This document shows, one piece after another, positions 1 to 6,505 of a stretch of 32,437 nucleotides of DNA (within the stretch, counting starts at the first letter, position 1; each line of letters begins with the position of its first letter). The DNA lies in assembly GCF_014836425.1 (NCBI RefSeq), contig NZ_JACSQW010000022.1, positions 1 to 32,437 of the forward strand. Reading direction: 5' to 3'. The DNA comes from Limosilactobacillus avistercoris (GTDB taxonomy: Bacteria > Bacillota > Bacilli > Lactobacillales > Lactobacillaceae). The notes under the pieces are model-generated. The model searched no databases. It was not told the origin of the DNA and was given only the letters and a program-made list of their open reading frames with translations. The position numbers were made by a program, and so were the translations under genes.

Positions 1-24
1 AGCGCCTTGAGACGCTGGCTTTTC
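1..24 (+). terminator. Partial terminator hairpin cut by the window edge
   Basis: The window opens inside a hairpin: AGCG at 1-4 pairs with CGCT at 13-16, followed by GGCTTTT. If the bases just outside are AGCC, the stem would extend to AGCCAGCG/CGCTGGCT followed by T's, an intrinsic terminator for a rightward gene lying left of the window. This depends on sequence I cannot see. Confidence 0.35.
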
Positions 25-48
25 TGATCGGCTTATAGCCGTTGTACA

Positions 49-71
49 AACCACCCGTTTTACGGGTGGTT
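49..71 (-). terminator. Hairpin downstream of the D-lactate dehydrogenase gene
   Basis: ACCACCCG (50-57) and CGGGTGGT (63-70) form a perfect 8-bp GC-rich stem just past the stop codon of the leftward dehydrogenase gene. Only a short T-run follows on the minus strand, so termination may be weak. A hairpin of this shape also occurs at ends of IS200/IS605-type elements, but no transposase or TnpB is present here. Confidence 0.5.
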
Positions 72-75
72 ATGA

Positions 76-1068
76 TTATTGAATTTCATGTGGTGATTTT
101 TTACCGTCCAGCACTGCAAGGGTGTCTTCGAGAGAAAAGTCGACCATGTTCTTTACGGCAAGGTTAGTGAAAAATGCGATGTGGGGAGTGAGGATAACGT
201 TATCCATCGTGTGGAGTTCCTTGACTAACGGCGCGTCATCCAGTCCCTTGTTAGTCCGGTCGGTCATGACAACCTCATTTTCGCCTTCAAAGGTATCCAG
301 GGCTGCAGCAGTGATCTCCTTGTTCTTTAAGGCGGCAACAAGGTCAGCGGTGTTAACTACGGGGCCCCGACTGGCATTCACTAGGCCAGCGCTTGCCTTC
401 ATGATTGCAAAATCCTGTGCAGTTAATAAGCCCTTTGAAGTTGGATTCAAATCAACGTGGAGGGAGACGACATCTGATCGCCGAAGTAATTCTTCCTTCG
501 AAACGTATTCGACGGTTTCTTTCATTTCTTCACGTGGCTTGACATCGTAACCGATAACGGTAGCGCCAAGGGCATGGAGGAGTTTGGCGAGGACCCCACC
601 AATTCGCCCAACACCAATAATCCCAATTGTTGCGGTGTGAATTTCGAGTGCCTGTTCGTCGCTGAACCAGCGGTAATCATTTTGAGCCACCTGACTATCA
701 AAGCGGTATGACTTTCGTAAAAGACGGAAGATTTGCATCAAGGCGTGTTCAGCAACGCTTCTTGGGGAGTAAGCTGGAACATTGGTAACAACCAGGCCAC
801 TTTCGTGTGCTTTATCAATATCTACCATATCAAAGCCGGCAGTCCGGGTAGCGATTTGTTTAATGCCGTTTGCCTTTAGCTGGGTGTAGATATCATCTGG
901 CAATTTACTCCGTTGCTGAATAACCAACCCGTCAACATCCTTAGTCAGTTCAACCGCATCATCAATTAACTTTGGAGTGGTAATAATTTCAACGTGGTGT
1001 TCCTTCGCAAATTCGTTAATTGCTGCTTGTTCGTCATCCCGAACACTGGTCATTAAAATTTTAGTCAT
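76..1068 (-). CDS. ldhD: D-lactate dehydrogenase family D-2-hydroxyacid dehydrogenase
   Basis: A 330-residue NAD-dependent D-2-hydroxyacid dehydrogenase, the family's usual length, expected to reduce pyruvate (or a related 2-oxoacid) to the D-hydroxyacid in the cytoplasm. Visible motifs are the Rossmann loop GVGRIGG followed by an acidic YD, and the catalytic trio: Arg in NASRGP, Glu in FEGENE and His in TPHIAF. RTAGFDMVDID and NVPAYSPRSVAEHA are typical substrate-domain segments. The frame is open further upstream, but ATG at 1068 is chosen because GGAGG lies 7 bases before it and homology starts with MTKILM. It follows the antiporter gene by 19 bases, so the two are co-transcribed. Whether it prefers pyruvate or bulkier (branched or aromatic) 2-oxoacids cannot be read from the sequence. 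Confidence 0.9.
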   Translation of the reverse strand: MTKILMTSVRDDEQAAINEFAKEHHVEIITTPKLIDDAVELTKDVDGLVIQQRSKLPDDIYTQLKANGIKQIATRTAGFDMVDIDKAHESGLVVTNVPAYSPRSVAEHALMQIFRLLRKSYRFDSQVAQNDYRWFSDEQALEIHTATIGIIGVGRIGGVLAKLLHALGATVIGYDVKPREEMKETVEYVSKEELLRRSDVVSLHVDLNPTSKGLLTAQDFAIMKASAGLVNASRGPVVNTADLVAALKNKEITAAALDTFEGENEVVMTDRTNKGLDDAPLVKELHTMDNVILTPHIAFFTNLAVKNMVDFSLEDTLAVLDGKKSPHEIQ

Positions 1069-1087
1069 TGTATTTCCTCCTCTAGGA

Positions 1088-2512
1088 TTAGTCTGTCGCA
1101 ATTTCATTTGCTGAGGATGATGAGCTGGATGGGAGTTTAACCAGGGCACCCGCAATGATAGCAATGATTGTTACTAAGAATGGGAAGAATGCCCATGGAA
1201 TAAAGGCGAATGGGTTAATCTGAAGAGTAGTGGCGATGAAGACACCAGAAACACTCCATGGCACAATTGCATTGACGGCAGCCCCGGCGTCATTCAAGAT
1301 CCGGGTAAAGTCTTCACGCTTCAAGCCTAATTTATCAGCTGCAGGAAGGAATGATTGTCCCGGTAAGATAATTGCGAGGTAGTGTTCACCGACCATCAAG
1401 TTAACTCCAATGCAAGTCAGAGCGGTAGCGAAAGTTAACCGACCAGGAGTCTTAACGATTCCTGCAAGGTGGTTGATGATTGTGCTGATGATGTTGAATT
1501 TAATTAACAAACCACCAAGAGCAAGGGCAAAAAGAATAAGGGCTAATGAGGTAAGCATACTGGAGATTCCTCCTTTAGAGAGGAGGGTGTCAATTGTCTT
1601 GTCACCAGTATGGGAAACAAACCCAGTCATGATCGTGTGCGTAATTGTTGAAATACTAGTGCTTGGGCTGTGAATCCAGCCGAGAAGAACAGCAAATAGG
1701 GAACCGAGACCGAGTGAAGGAATAGCGGGAACTTGGAAAATAGCAAGAATGATTAGGAGGAGGACCGGAAGCAATGCCCAACCTGAAATCCAGAAGCCGT
1801 TAGCGAGACCATTCATCATTTGGTGAACGGCGGCTAAGCTAACATTCTTAGAATTTAAGCCGAGGAAGGTGTAGAGGACGACGCAGATTGCCCAGGCAGG
1901 AATATCGGTTACCAAGAGGGCCTTGATGTGCTTGTAGATGCTAATGTCACCGACACTGGCTGCAAGGTTGGTTGTCCCGGAAAGTGGTGAAATGTTGGAA
2001 CCGCAGAAGGCCCCGGAAACGATTACCCCAGCAGTCAGACCAGGATTGATGTGGAGGGTAGCACCGATACCAACGAAGGCAATTCCCATTGTGGAAACGG
2101 TCGTGAACGAACTCCCACAAGCAATCCCGACCAGAGTACAAACAATAAAGACGGTTGGTAAGAAGAATTTAACTGAAATAATTTCAAAGCCGAAGTACAT
2201 GATTGTCGGAATTGTCCCGGAGAAAATCCAGGTAGCGATCAGAACCCCGATCGAGAGGAAAATAATCAGTGGATCGACACCGGCACGAAGGCCACTACGC
2301 ATTCCGTCCATTACCGTTTGCCACTTGAAACCACGAAGGTGACCGTAGATGGCTAACAGGACAAAGGAAATGAAGAGTGGTGCCTGTGGTTCTTGGCGCT
2401 TAACGATAATCAAGTAACCAAGAATGCAGAGAATGACAGCAAGAATAAGTAAGCTTTCACCGAAGCTTAAGACGGGTTCTGGTTTATTAGTTGATTTTTT
2501 AAGTAATTTCAT
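1088..2512 (-). CDS. NhaC-family Na+/H+ (or malate/lactate-type) antiporter
   Basis: A 474-residue polytopic membrane protein with about 11-12 hydrophobic segments. It has features of the NhaC antiporter family: GIACGSSFTTVSTMGIA, the GAFCGSNISPLSGTTNLAAS loop, and the late segment LNDAGAAVNAIVPWSVSG. NhaC relatives exchange Na+ for protons; the MleN branch exchanges lactate and malate with H+/Na+. Being first in an operon with a D-lactate dehydrogenase makes a lactate- or acid-coupled role attractive, but this is inference. ATG at 2512 has AAGGAG about 9 bases upstream. No convincing -35/-10 pair lies directly before it. The upstream 400 bases are a repeat mosaic, and beyond that lies a leader with terminators pointing at this gene. 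Confidence 0.85.
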   Translation of the reverse strand: MKLLKKSTNKPEPVLSFGESLLILAVILCILGYLIIVKRQEPQAPLFISFVLLAIYGHLRGFKWQTVMDGMRSGLRAGVDPLIIFLSIGVLIATWIFSGTIPTIMYFGFEIISVKFFLPTVFIVCTLVGIACGSSFTTVSTMGIAFVGIGATLHINPGLTAGVIVSGAFCGSNISPLSGTTNLAASVGDISIYKHIKALLVTDIPAWAICVVLYTFLGLNSKNVSLAAVHQMMNGLANGFWISGWALLPVLLLIILAIFQVPAIPSLGLGSLFAVLLGWIHSPSTSISTITHTIMTGFVSHTGDKTIDTLLSKGGISSMLTSLALILFALALGGLLIKFNIISTIINHLAGIVKTPGRLTFATALTCIGVNLMVGEHYLAIILPGQSFLPAADKLGLKREDFTRILNDAGAAVNAIVPWSVSGVFIATTLQINPFAFIPWAFFPFLVTIIAIIAGALVKLPSSSSSSANEIATD

Positions 2513-2579
2513 AATGGTTCTCCTTAATTTATATTGGGGATGGTGAAGGGGACTGAGGTGTTTTGATTGAGTTTCCTCG

Positions 2580-2778
2580 GGCTGATGTTCTAGGCTACCG
2601 AGTGCCCCGACCGCACGCTCGAGCCTAACTGTTCTAATGCAACTGAGTCAAAATGTTGGAGCGAACCAGAAATTGATTCATCAATTTCGTCTGTGAGCCC
2701 ACGCAAGGATGAGTAGTTTTCTGGCTACCAACTTGTTGGTGACAGAAGCCACTCAGCTACCGCGCTTCGATTGAGTTG
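2580..2778. repeat. Mosaic of palindromic intergenic repeats
   Basis: Non-coding stretch with repeated modules. A GTTCTA..C.AC.GAGT unit appears at 2587-2602, 2631-2648 and again at about 2779-2795. GAAATTGAT/ATCAATTTC (2669-2688) is a perfect 9-bp hairpin. TTCTGGCTACCAAC pairs imperfectly with GTTGGTGACAGAA (about 2719-2752). No ORF with a ribosome site is visible. The layout suggests nested insertions of small palindromic elements between the antiporter gene and its upstream leader. Confidence 0.55.
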
Positions 2779-2910
2779 GTTCTAGGCAACCGAGTCAAAA
2801 CGTGCTTCGCCCGATTTCCCTAGAGCTAGCAACCTCCTTCCTAGGCGCAAGACGCCTTCGTCAGGAGAAATTGCTAGCCTTCCGGAAACTCTTTGGGGCG
2901 AAGGCACTCT
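2779..2910 (-). repeat. Long-hairpin dispersed repeat, copy A
   Basis: About 130 bases that reappear in inverse orientation at 15419-15551. Over the core of about 110 bases I count roughly seven to nine differences. The element folds on itself: GCTAGCAA..TCTCCT pairs with AGGAGG.TTGCTAGC, and outside that TGCCTTCGC..AGTTTCC pairs with GGAAA.TCG.GCGAAGCA. It has no coding capacity, so it is a MITE- or REP-like structured repeat. A shared GCTAGC..TCT..GGAAA..GC..AGCA module is also found inside the different element at 8859-9034. Confidence 0.75.
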
Positions 2911-2913
2911 ATA

Positions 2914-2961
2914 AGAAAAGCCCCAGCTAGATGACGTTCGTGGGTCAATCTAGTTGGGGCT
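2914..2961 (-). terminator. Leader terminator T3 (leftward)
   Basis: AGCCCCA.CTAGAT at one side pairs with ATCTAG.TGGGGCT on the other (2919-2961). On the minus strand it is followed by TTTTCTTAT. It is the third of three terminator-like hairpins after the small leader ORF. Its loop carries CACGAACGTC, complementary to the 3' arm of terminator T1. Confidence 0.8.
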
Positions 2962-2985
2962 CCCTGTAAAGAAATATAAAGTAAG

Positions 2986-3025
2986 GAAAAACACACCTTT
3001 GCTAGATTGGGGCACCTAGCAAAGG
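2986..3025 (-). terminator. Leader terminator T2 (leftward)
   Basis: CCTTTGCTAG (3025-3016 on the minus strand) and CTAGCAAAGG (3005-2996) form a perfect 10-bp stem with a 10-base loop, followed by TGTGTTTTT. The loop and 3' arm, GCCCCAATCTAG, can alternatively pair with parts of T3 (CTAGATTG or TGGGGC). Confidence 0.8.
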
Positions 3026-3032
3026 CCTCATT

Positions 3033-3079
3033 AAAAACAACCCTGCTTAGGCACGAACGTCAATGTCCGTACCTAAGCA
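3033..3079 (-). terminator. Leader terminator T1 (leftward), overlapping an alternative hairpin
   Basis: TGCTTAGGTACG and CGTGCCTAAGCA form a 12-bp stem with one G-U pair (3044-3079), followed by GGGTTGTTTTT on the minus strand. Its 5' arm is also the loop and 3' side of a competing hairpin, TGTCTGT/ACGGACA (3079-3085 with 3064-3070), which starts right after the leader stop codon. The two cannot coexist, as in an attenuator. Confidence 0.75.
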
Positions 3080-3085
3080 CAGACA

Positions 3086-3145
3086 TTACGCAAAATAAGC
3101 ATAGTTGCGATAATACTTGGTTGTAGTTAATGAGAAATGAGTCAT
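3086..3145 (-). CDS. Predicted 19-residue Tyr-rich leader peptide
   Basis: Reads MTHFSLTTTKYYRNYAYFA then TAA. ATG at 3145 has AAAGGA 9 bases upstream and a credible promoter 30-60 bases further up, so translation is likely. Four Tyr and one Phe codon fall in the last ten residues, and the codons for RNYAYFA contain a CGCAA/TTGCG hairpin. The stop codon abuts an antiterminator-like hairpin and three terminators. This is the architecture of a ribosome-stalling leader (amino-acid or antibiotic attenuation). The first downstream gene in this direction is the NhaC-type antiporter, about 575 bases away. I do not recognise the peptide, and its target and effector are unknown. Confidence 0.6.
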   Translation of the reverse strand: MTHFSLTTTKYYRNYAYFA

Positions 3146-3177
3146 TTTGAATGTTCCTTTCGTTTGATGATGTTTTT

Positions 3178-3206
3178 ATTAAATCACTCTCATTTAAATT
3201 AATCAA
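3178..3206 (-). promoter_or_regulatory. Promoter of the leader RNA
   Basis: On the minus strand TTGATT (3206-3201), a 17-base spacer, then TTTAAT (3183-3178). Each hexamer is close to the vegetative consensus and the spacing is ideal. It lies about 33 bases upstream of the leader ATG. Confidence 0.6.
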
Positions 3207-3317
3207 GTTTTAATTTTAAAAAGTTGAATTTTAATTATTAGAGAAATGCAATCAAGCAGATTTTTCGTATTAATAATTGGGGACTGATTTCCCCAAATTA
3301 ATGATGAGAGGTGACTT

Positions 3318-4246
3318 ATGGATAAGGAAAAGTTAAACGAGTTATGGCAGAATGCAGGACTAACTAATGATTTCATCTTTAGCAAGGTGTTCTTGGATCC
3401 GCAGATTACTTTAGAATTGCTACGGCGGATTTTTCCAGAATTGATCATAAAAAAGGTGAAACTCCTTAATAGTCAGCAAGAATTAAAGAATGCACCAGAT
3501 GCCAAGGGAGTGCGTTTTGATATTTATGTGGAAGATGAGCAGCATGACCGCTTTGATATTGAAATGCAACTTGTAAATCATCACAACCTCCCGCAACGGG
3601 CATGTTTTTACCAGGCTAATTTGGCAAGTAGTGCGTATGAAAAAGGAACGAACTATAGCCAAGCAAATGACTCTTACGTGATTTTCTTTTGCTGTTTTGA
3701 TCCATTTGGCTTAGGAAACCAACAATATGAAGTCGAACGAGTAATCAGACAATACCCAAGTTATCCATACCGTGATGGTGAGAAAACAGTCTTCTTCAAT
3801 GTCCCTAGTCTTCGCCATGAAGTAGGCCAAAGCTCCAGAATTTTCTTGATGTATTGGCTAACCGAAAAGTTGATACTGAAGATCAGTTTGTCGTAAAATT
3901 AAGGGAAAGAATCGCGTTTGTTAAGCAGGATCGGAAATAAAGGAAAGAGTATATGCAACGGACATTATACGAAATGGACATTGAAAATGATCGCAAACGA
4001 GCCGTCGAAGAAGGGAAATGTCAAGGATTACACCAAGGTTTAGAAGAAGGAAAGCAGCAAGGTATCGAACAAGGCGTCCAACAGGGACATCAACAGGGCC
4101 TTAATGATGAACGGTTAGCGTTAGTAAAAGACCTGATTAATAGTGGTCAAAGTAAGGAGCAGGCGCTTCAGTTCCTAACTCAAATTCGTAAGTTACCGGA
4201 AAATAAAGCAGAAAAGTATTATCACCAAGCTAAAAATAACGATTAG
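3318..4246 (+). pseudogene. Broken Rpn-family recombination-promoting nuclease / putative transposase
   Basis: The first 170 or so codons (ATG at 3318, GAGAGGTGA before it) encode the PD-(D/E)XK Rpn fold: NDFIFSKVF, GVRFDIYVED and DIEMQ, with a candidate D..ExQ-type nuclease core. Around 3820-3835 the frame shifts: the family's expected NFLDVLANRKVDTEDQ appears in the +2 frame, while the original frame runs to a stop at 3896. In the new frame a TAA at 3938-3940 interrupts again. After it the C-terminal part resumes (MQRTLYEMDIENDRKRA), followed by the typical Gln/Gly/Glu repeat region EGKQQGIEQGVQQGHQQG and a helical tail ending at 4246. At least two lesions make it inactive as a full-length protein. 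Rpn proteins promote RecA-independent recombination and are common in lactobacilli. Confidence 0.85.
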
Positions 4247-4275
4247 CCTAGTTAAAAACGAATAATATAGAATAA

Positions 4276-5232
4276 AAACAGGCCTCAAAGCGAGGTAAGA
4301 CAGTAGTACCTCACACTGATCCAGTTCCAGAAAATTGCAAGACTCCAACAGGTAAGCCAATTGATGGTACTACTGATACAACTACTCAAACCGCCAAGAT
4401 TTACCGTGATGCAATTTACGATGATGTCACTGGTAAGTTAACTAACTTGAGCGCTTGGTCAACTGGTAAGTGGGACGCTTACACTCCAGATCAAGTTCCT
4501 GGTTACCATACCGAAATCATGGAAGGGCAGACACCACTTAGTTCGATTGATGAACAAACGGTAACTGCTGCTACGCCATCAGTTGTGATTACTGTTACCT
4601 ATGTTCCAGACTCAGTAACGCCACCGGTAACGGAAAACGCAACTGAAACAGTACGGTTCGTTGATCAAGCAACTGGTCAAACAGTTGGTAGTAAGGACTA
4701 CTCCGGTAAGCTTAATCAAACTCTTCCGGTAAGCTTTGAACTTCCAGAAGGTTACAAGCTCGCCGAAGGTCAAGAGTTGCCAACTAAGATTACGATTAGT
4801 AATGGGGTAATTACCATTGAGGTTGTGGCTGATACTTCGACTAACCCAGATCAGCCAACTACTCCATCTCAACCGGATCAACCAGGTAAACCTGATAATC
4901 CAGGAAATCCAGGTCAACTAACTACTCCACCGCAACCAGCCCAACCTGGTGAAACGGGAGGACAACCGGTAAGTCCAGATGAGGATGGCAATGGTAATCC
5001 AGGTGAAAACGTTAATGTTCCAGTGGACAATAACCAAGTTCCTGGCCACATTGCTAACGATCAATCGCTTACTTCTCAAATCGCTCACCACGTTAACGGT
5101 ACAAACAAGCAGGCTCACCAATGACCACAAACTGGTAATGGAGCAAACGAAAGGGCATCCACTCTTGGATTCCTCTTCGCCGGGCTCGCAAGCATCTTTG
5201 GCTTGACTGGACGCCGCAAGAAGAAGCATTAA
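4276..5232 (+). pseudogene. 3' remnant of a mucus-binding-type LPXTG surface protein
   Basis: One frame is open from 4276, just after a TAA, to 5121. It encodes a mid-domain fragment (KTPTGKPIDGTTDTTTQTAK, YRDAIYDDVTGKL) as in large adhesins, a MucBP-like repeat (ETVRFVDQATGQTVGSKDYSG), then a Pro/Gln/Gly-rich wall spacer (QPTTPSQPDQPGKP). A TGA at 5122-5124 sits where the Leu of LPQTG should be. The same frame then continues PQTGNGANERASTLG, a hydrophobic span FLFAGLASIFGL, and the RRKKKH tail to TAA at 5230-5232. Signal peptide and most of the adhesin are missing and no start with a ribosome site is seen. The remnant lies 30 bases from the broken Rpn gene. Two hairpins follow it. Confidence 0.88.
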
Positions 5233-5272
5233 AATTAGGAGAAGGTTGAGTTAATTCTCCTTCATAAAAATG

Positions 5273-5318
5273 ACCCTCAGTGTTCATTAATTCGGACACT
5301 GGGGGTTGTTTTGTCTTA
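5273..5318 (+). terminator. Terminator after the adhesin remnant
   Basis: ACCCTCAGTGT pairs with ACACTGGGGGT, followed by TTGTTTTGTCTT. A smaller hairpin, AGGAGAA/TTCTCCT at 5237-5262, precedes it. Survival of an intact terminator supports this being the native 3' end of the adhesin gene. Confidence 0.85.
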
Positions 5319-5453
5319 AAGATTAGCTTTTTTTAAAGAAGACGAGGATTACTCCTGAATTCACATATTCTTCATAGCCACCATGCTATAATTCCCCTAC
5401 TAAAGCGCTGGTAACTTATTTGAAAATAAAATTTTAGAAAGAAGGGATGAATA

Positions 5454-5999
5454 GTGGCAATTTACATTCGGCGAGCACAGGAAAAAGATCTTACAGAAAT
5501 TATCAGGTTAATTGAAGCTGGCAAGAAAGTACTAAATGACCGAGAAAACCCGCAATGGCAAGATGGACACCCAACTGTAGCGATGATGAAGGATGATATT
5601 GAACATGGCTATAGCTGGGTATTAATTGATGACAAGCAGGTTGTTGGGACAGCAGTTCTCCAACTGCGGGCTGAGCAAAATTACGCTGAAATCACGGATG
5701 GTCAATGGGCAAAGTCGGATGAACCGTATGCAATTATTCATCGTCTAACCATTGATCAAACAGCCGATAGTCAACATCTGGGTAAGTTCTTTCTATCAAA
5801 TTTGATTACAGTTGGCTACCTTCAAGGTGTCCGCAATTTCCGTTACGACACTCACCTGAAGAATGTTTCAATGCAAAAGCTTGGTGAGGGAATGGGCTTT
5901 GTCCAACGAGGAACTGTTTACATTAAGGATGATACGGATCCAGAACACCTCGGCTATGAATTATGCCTTGAAGATGAGCAAGCAGTTGCGGAAGAATAA
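5454..5999 (+). CDS. GNAT-family N-acetyltransferase
   Basis: A 181-residue cytoplasmic acetyltransferase of the GNAT fold, which uses acetyl-CoA to acetylate an amine. The N-terminal IRRAQEKDLTEIIRLI matches the first strand and helix. HRLTIDQTADSQHLGKFFLSNLI fits the acetyl-CoA binding strand and helix, with a degenerate pyrophosphate loop (usually Q/RxxGxG/A). DTHLKNVSMQKLGEGMGF is the usual C-terminal block. The GTG at 5454 is the start that fits the GAAGGG site at 5441-5446 and the homology; the nearby ATG at 5447 is in another frame. A TATAAT box lies at 5387-5392 without a clear -35. A 36-codon ORF follows after 18 bases. The acceptor substrate is unknown. Confidence 0.85.
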   Translation: MAIYIRRAQEKDLTEIIRLIEAGKKVLNDRENPQWQDGHPTVAMMKDDIEHGYSWVLIDDKQVVGTAVLQLRAEQNYAEITDGQWAKSDEPYAIIHRLTIDQTADSQHLGKFFLSNLITVGYLQGVRNFRYDTHLKNVSMQKLGEGMGFVQRGTVYIKDDTDPEHLGYELCLEDEQAVAEE

Positions 6000-6017
6000 C
6001 GAAAGGTGGAGAATCTA

Positions 6018-6128
6018 ATGAGAAATTGGCAACGGAAATTATTCCGGTCTGCGGCAGCCTTGGTTGCCCAAACTGTCGCGACAAAGGTTGTATACCGTTT
6101 ATTTAAGACTAAACCTGGTCGACGGTAA
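6018..6128 (+). CDS. Small cationic protein of 36 residues
   Basis: ATG at 6018 has a strong AAAGGTGGA site 8 bases upstream and starts 18 bases after the acetyltransferase stop, so it is probably the second gene of that operon. The product begins MRNWQRKLFR and ends RLFKTKPGRR. An Ala/Val-rich middle (SAAALVAQTVATKVVY) could form an amphipathic or short membrane-inserting helix flanked by basic ends. A good terminator follows directly. I do not recognise a family; the context and ribosome site, not homology, support it as a real gene. Confidence 0.6.
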   Translation: MRNWQRKLFRSAAALVAQTVATKVVYRLFKTKPGRR

Positions 6129-6139
6129 AAGAACCTAAG

Positions 6140-6186
6140 AGTGACTTCTAGTATTTCCTTGTAAATATTGGGAGTCACTTTTTATT
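6140..6186 (+). terminator. Terminator after the acetyltransferase operon
   Basis: A stem anchored by AGTGACT (from 6140) and AGTCACT (to 6179) is followed by TTTTTATT. It lies 12 bases after the small ORF stop, closing the two-gene unit. Confidence 0.8.
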
Positions 6187-6341
6187 ATGAATTCACTGCC
6201 TGAAAAATTACCATTTTATCTCAGCAAAAATAGAGAAGTTTGATTATTTTGGTAATAAATATTGAGCATCTACCCTTTTAAATGTTATTAATAAAGGCAA
6301 ACTTGTTGGTAGTTGCACTTTATTATTGGGAGGGCATTACT

Positions 6342-6440
6342 ATAAAACATAATAGTAATAAAATTGTTGCTTTAGTTGCCGGACTGACAGCTGTTGCTTC
6401 AATGTTTAGTGTAACCACGGTAAACAAGTATTTTAATTAA
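6342..6440 (+). CDS. Possible small hydrophobic peptide with a non-standard start
   Basis: The frame encodes KHNSNKIVALVAGLTAVASM then FSVTTVNKYFN before TAA at 6438-6440: a basic N-terminus and one hydrophobic helix, like a small membrane peptide or a free signal sequence. A strong GGGAGGG (6328-6334) stands 7 bases before an ATA at 6342, where ATG would be expected. Either ATA is used poorly, or it is a decayed ATG. The true start may instead be TTG at 6303 or 6306, with AAAGG 5 bases ahead, giving about 46 residues. A clean terminator follows. Evidence is limited to layout and codon character. Confidence 0.4.
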   Translation: MKHNSNKIVALVAGLTAVASMFSVTTVNKYFN

Positions 6441-6471
6441 TTACACTTAGAATGGTAATTTTAACTTAAGT

Positions 6472-6504
6472 AAAAGGACCAGCGAATTTCGCTGGTCCTT
6501 TTAT
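6472..6504. terminator. Bidirectional terminator
   Basis: AAAAGGACCAGCGA and TCGCTGGTCCTTTT form a near-perfect stem with T's on both strands. It can end the small rightward ORF and the leftward corA gene, whose stop codon begins at 6508. Confidence 0.9.
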
Positions 6505-6505
6505 A

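Noticed and set aside
49-71. End of an IS200/IS605 element
   Set aside because: The hairpin shape is compatible, but no TnpA/TnpB or second end is present; a terminator for the leftward operon explains it.
122-550. Rightward open frame of 142 codons
   Set aside because: Lies antisense inside the well-supported D-lactate dehydrogenase gene, with no ribosome site and no recognisable domain.
2560-2910. CRISPR array
   Set aside because: Repeated modules are unequal, palindromic and irregularly spaced, with no constant repeat/spacer unit.
2914-3206. T-box or metabolite riboswitch
   Set aside because: No T-box sequence or known aptamer core is visible; a translated leader ORF with exclusive hairpins fits better.
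4016-4120. DNA tandem repeat
   Set aside because: The Gln/Gly/Glu-rich repeats are coding repeats typical of the Rpn family's C-terminal region, not an independent repeat element.
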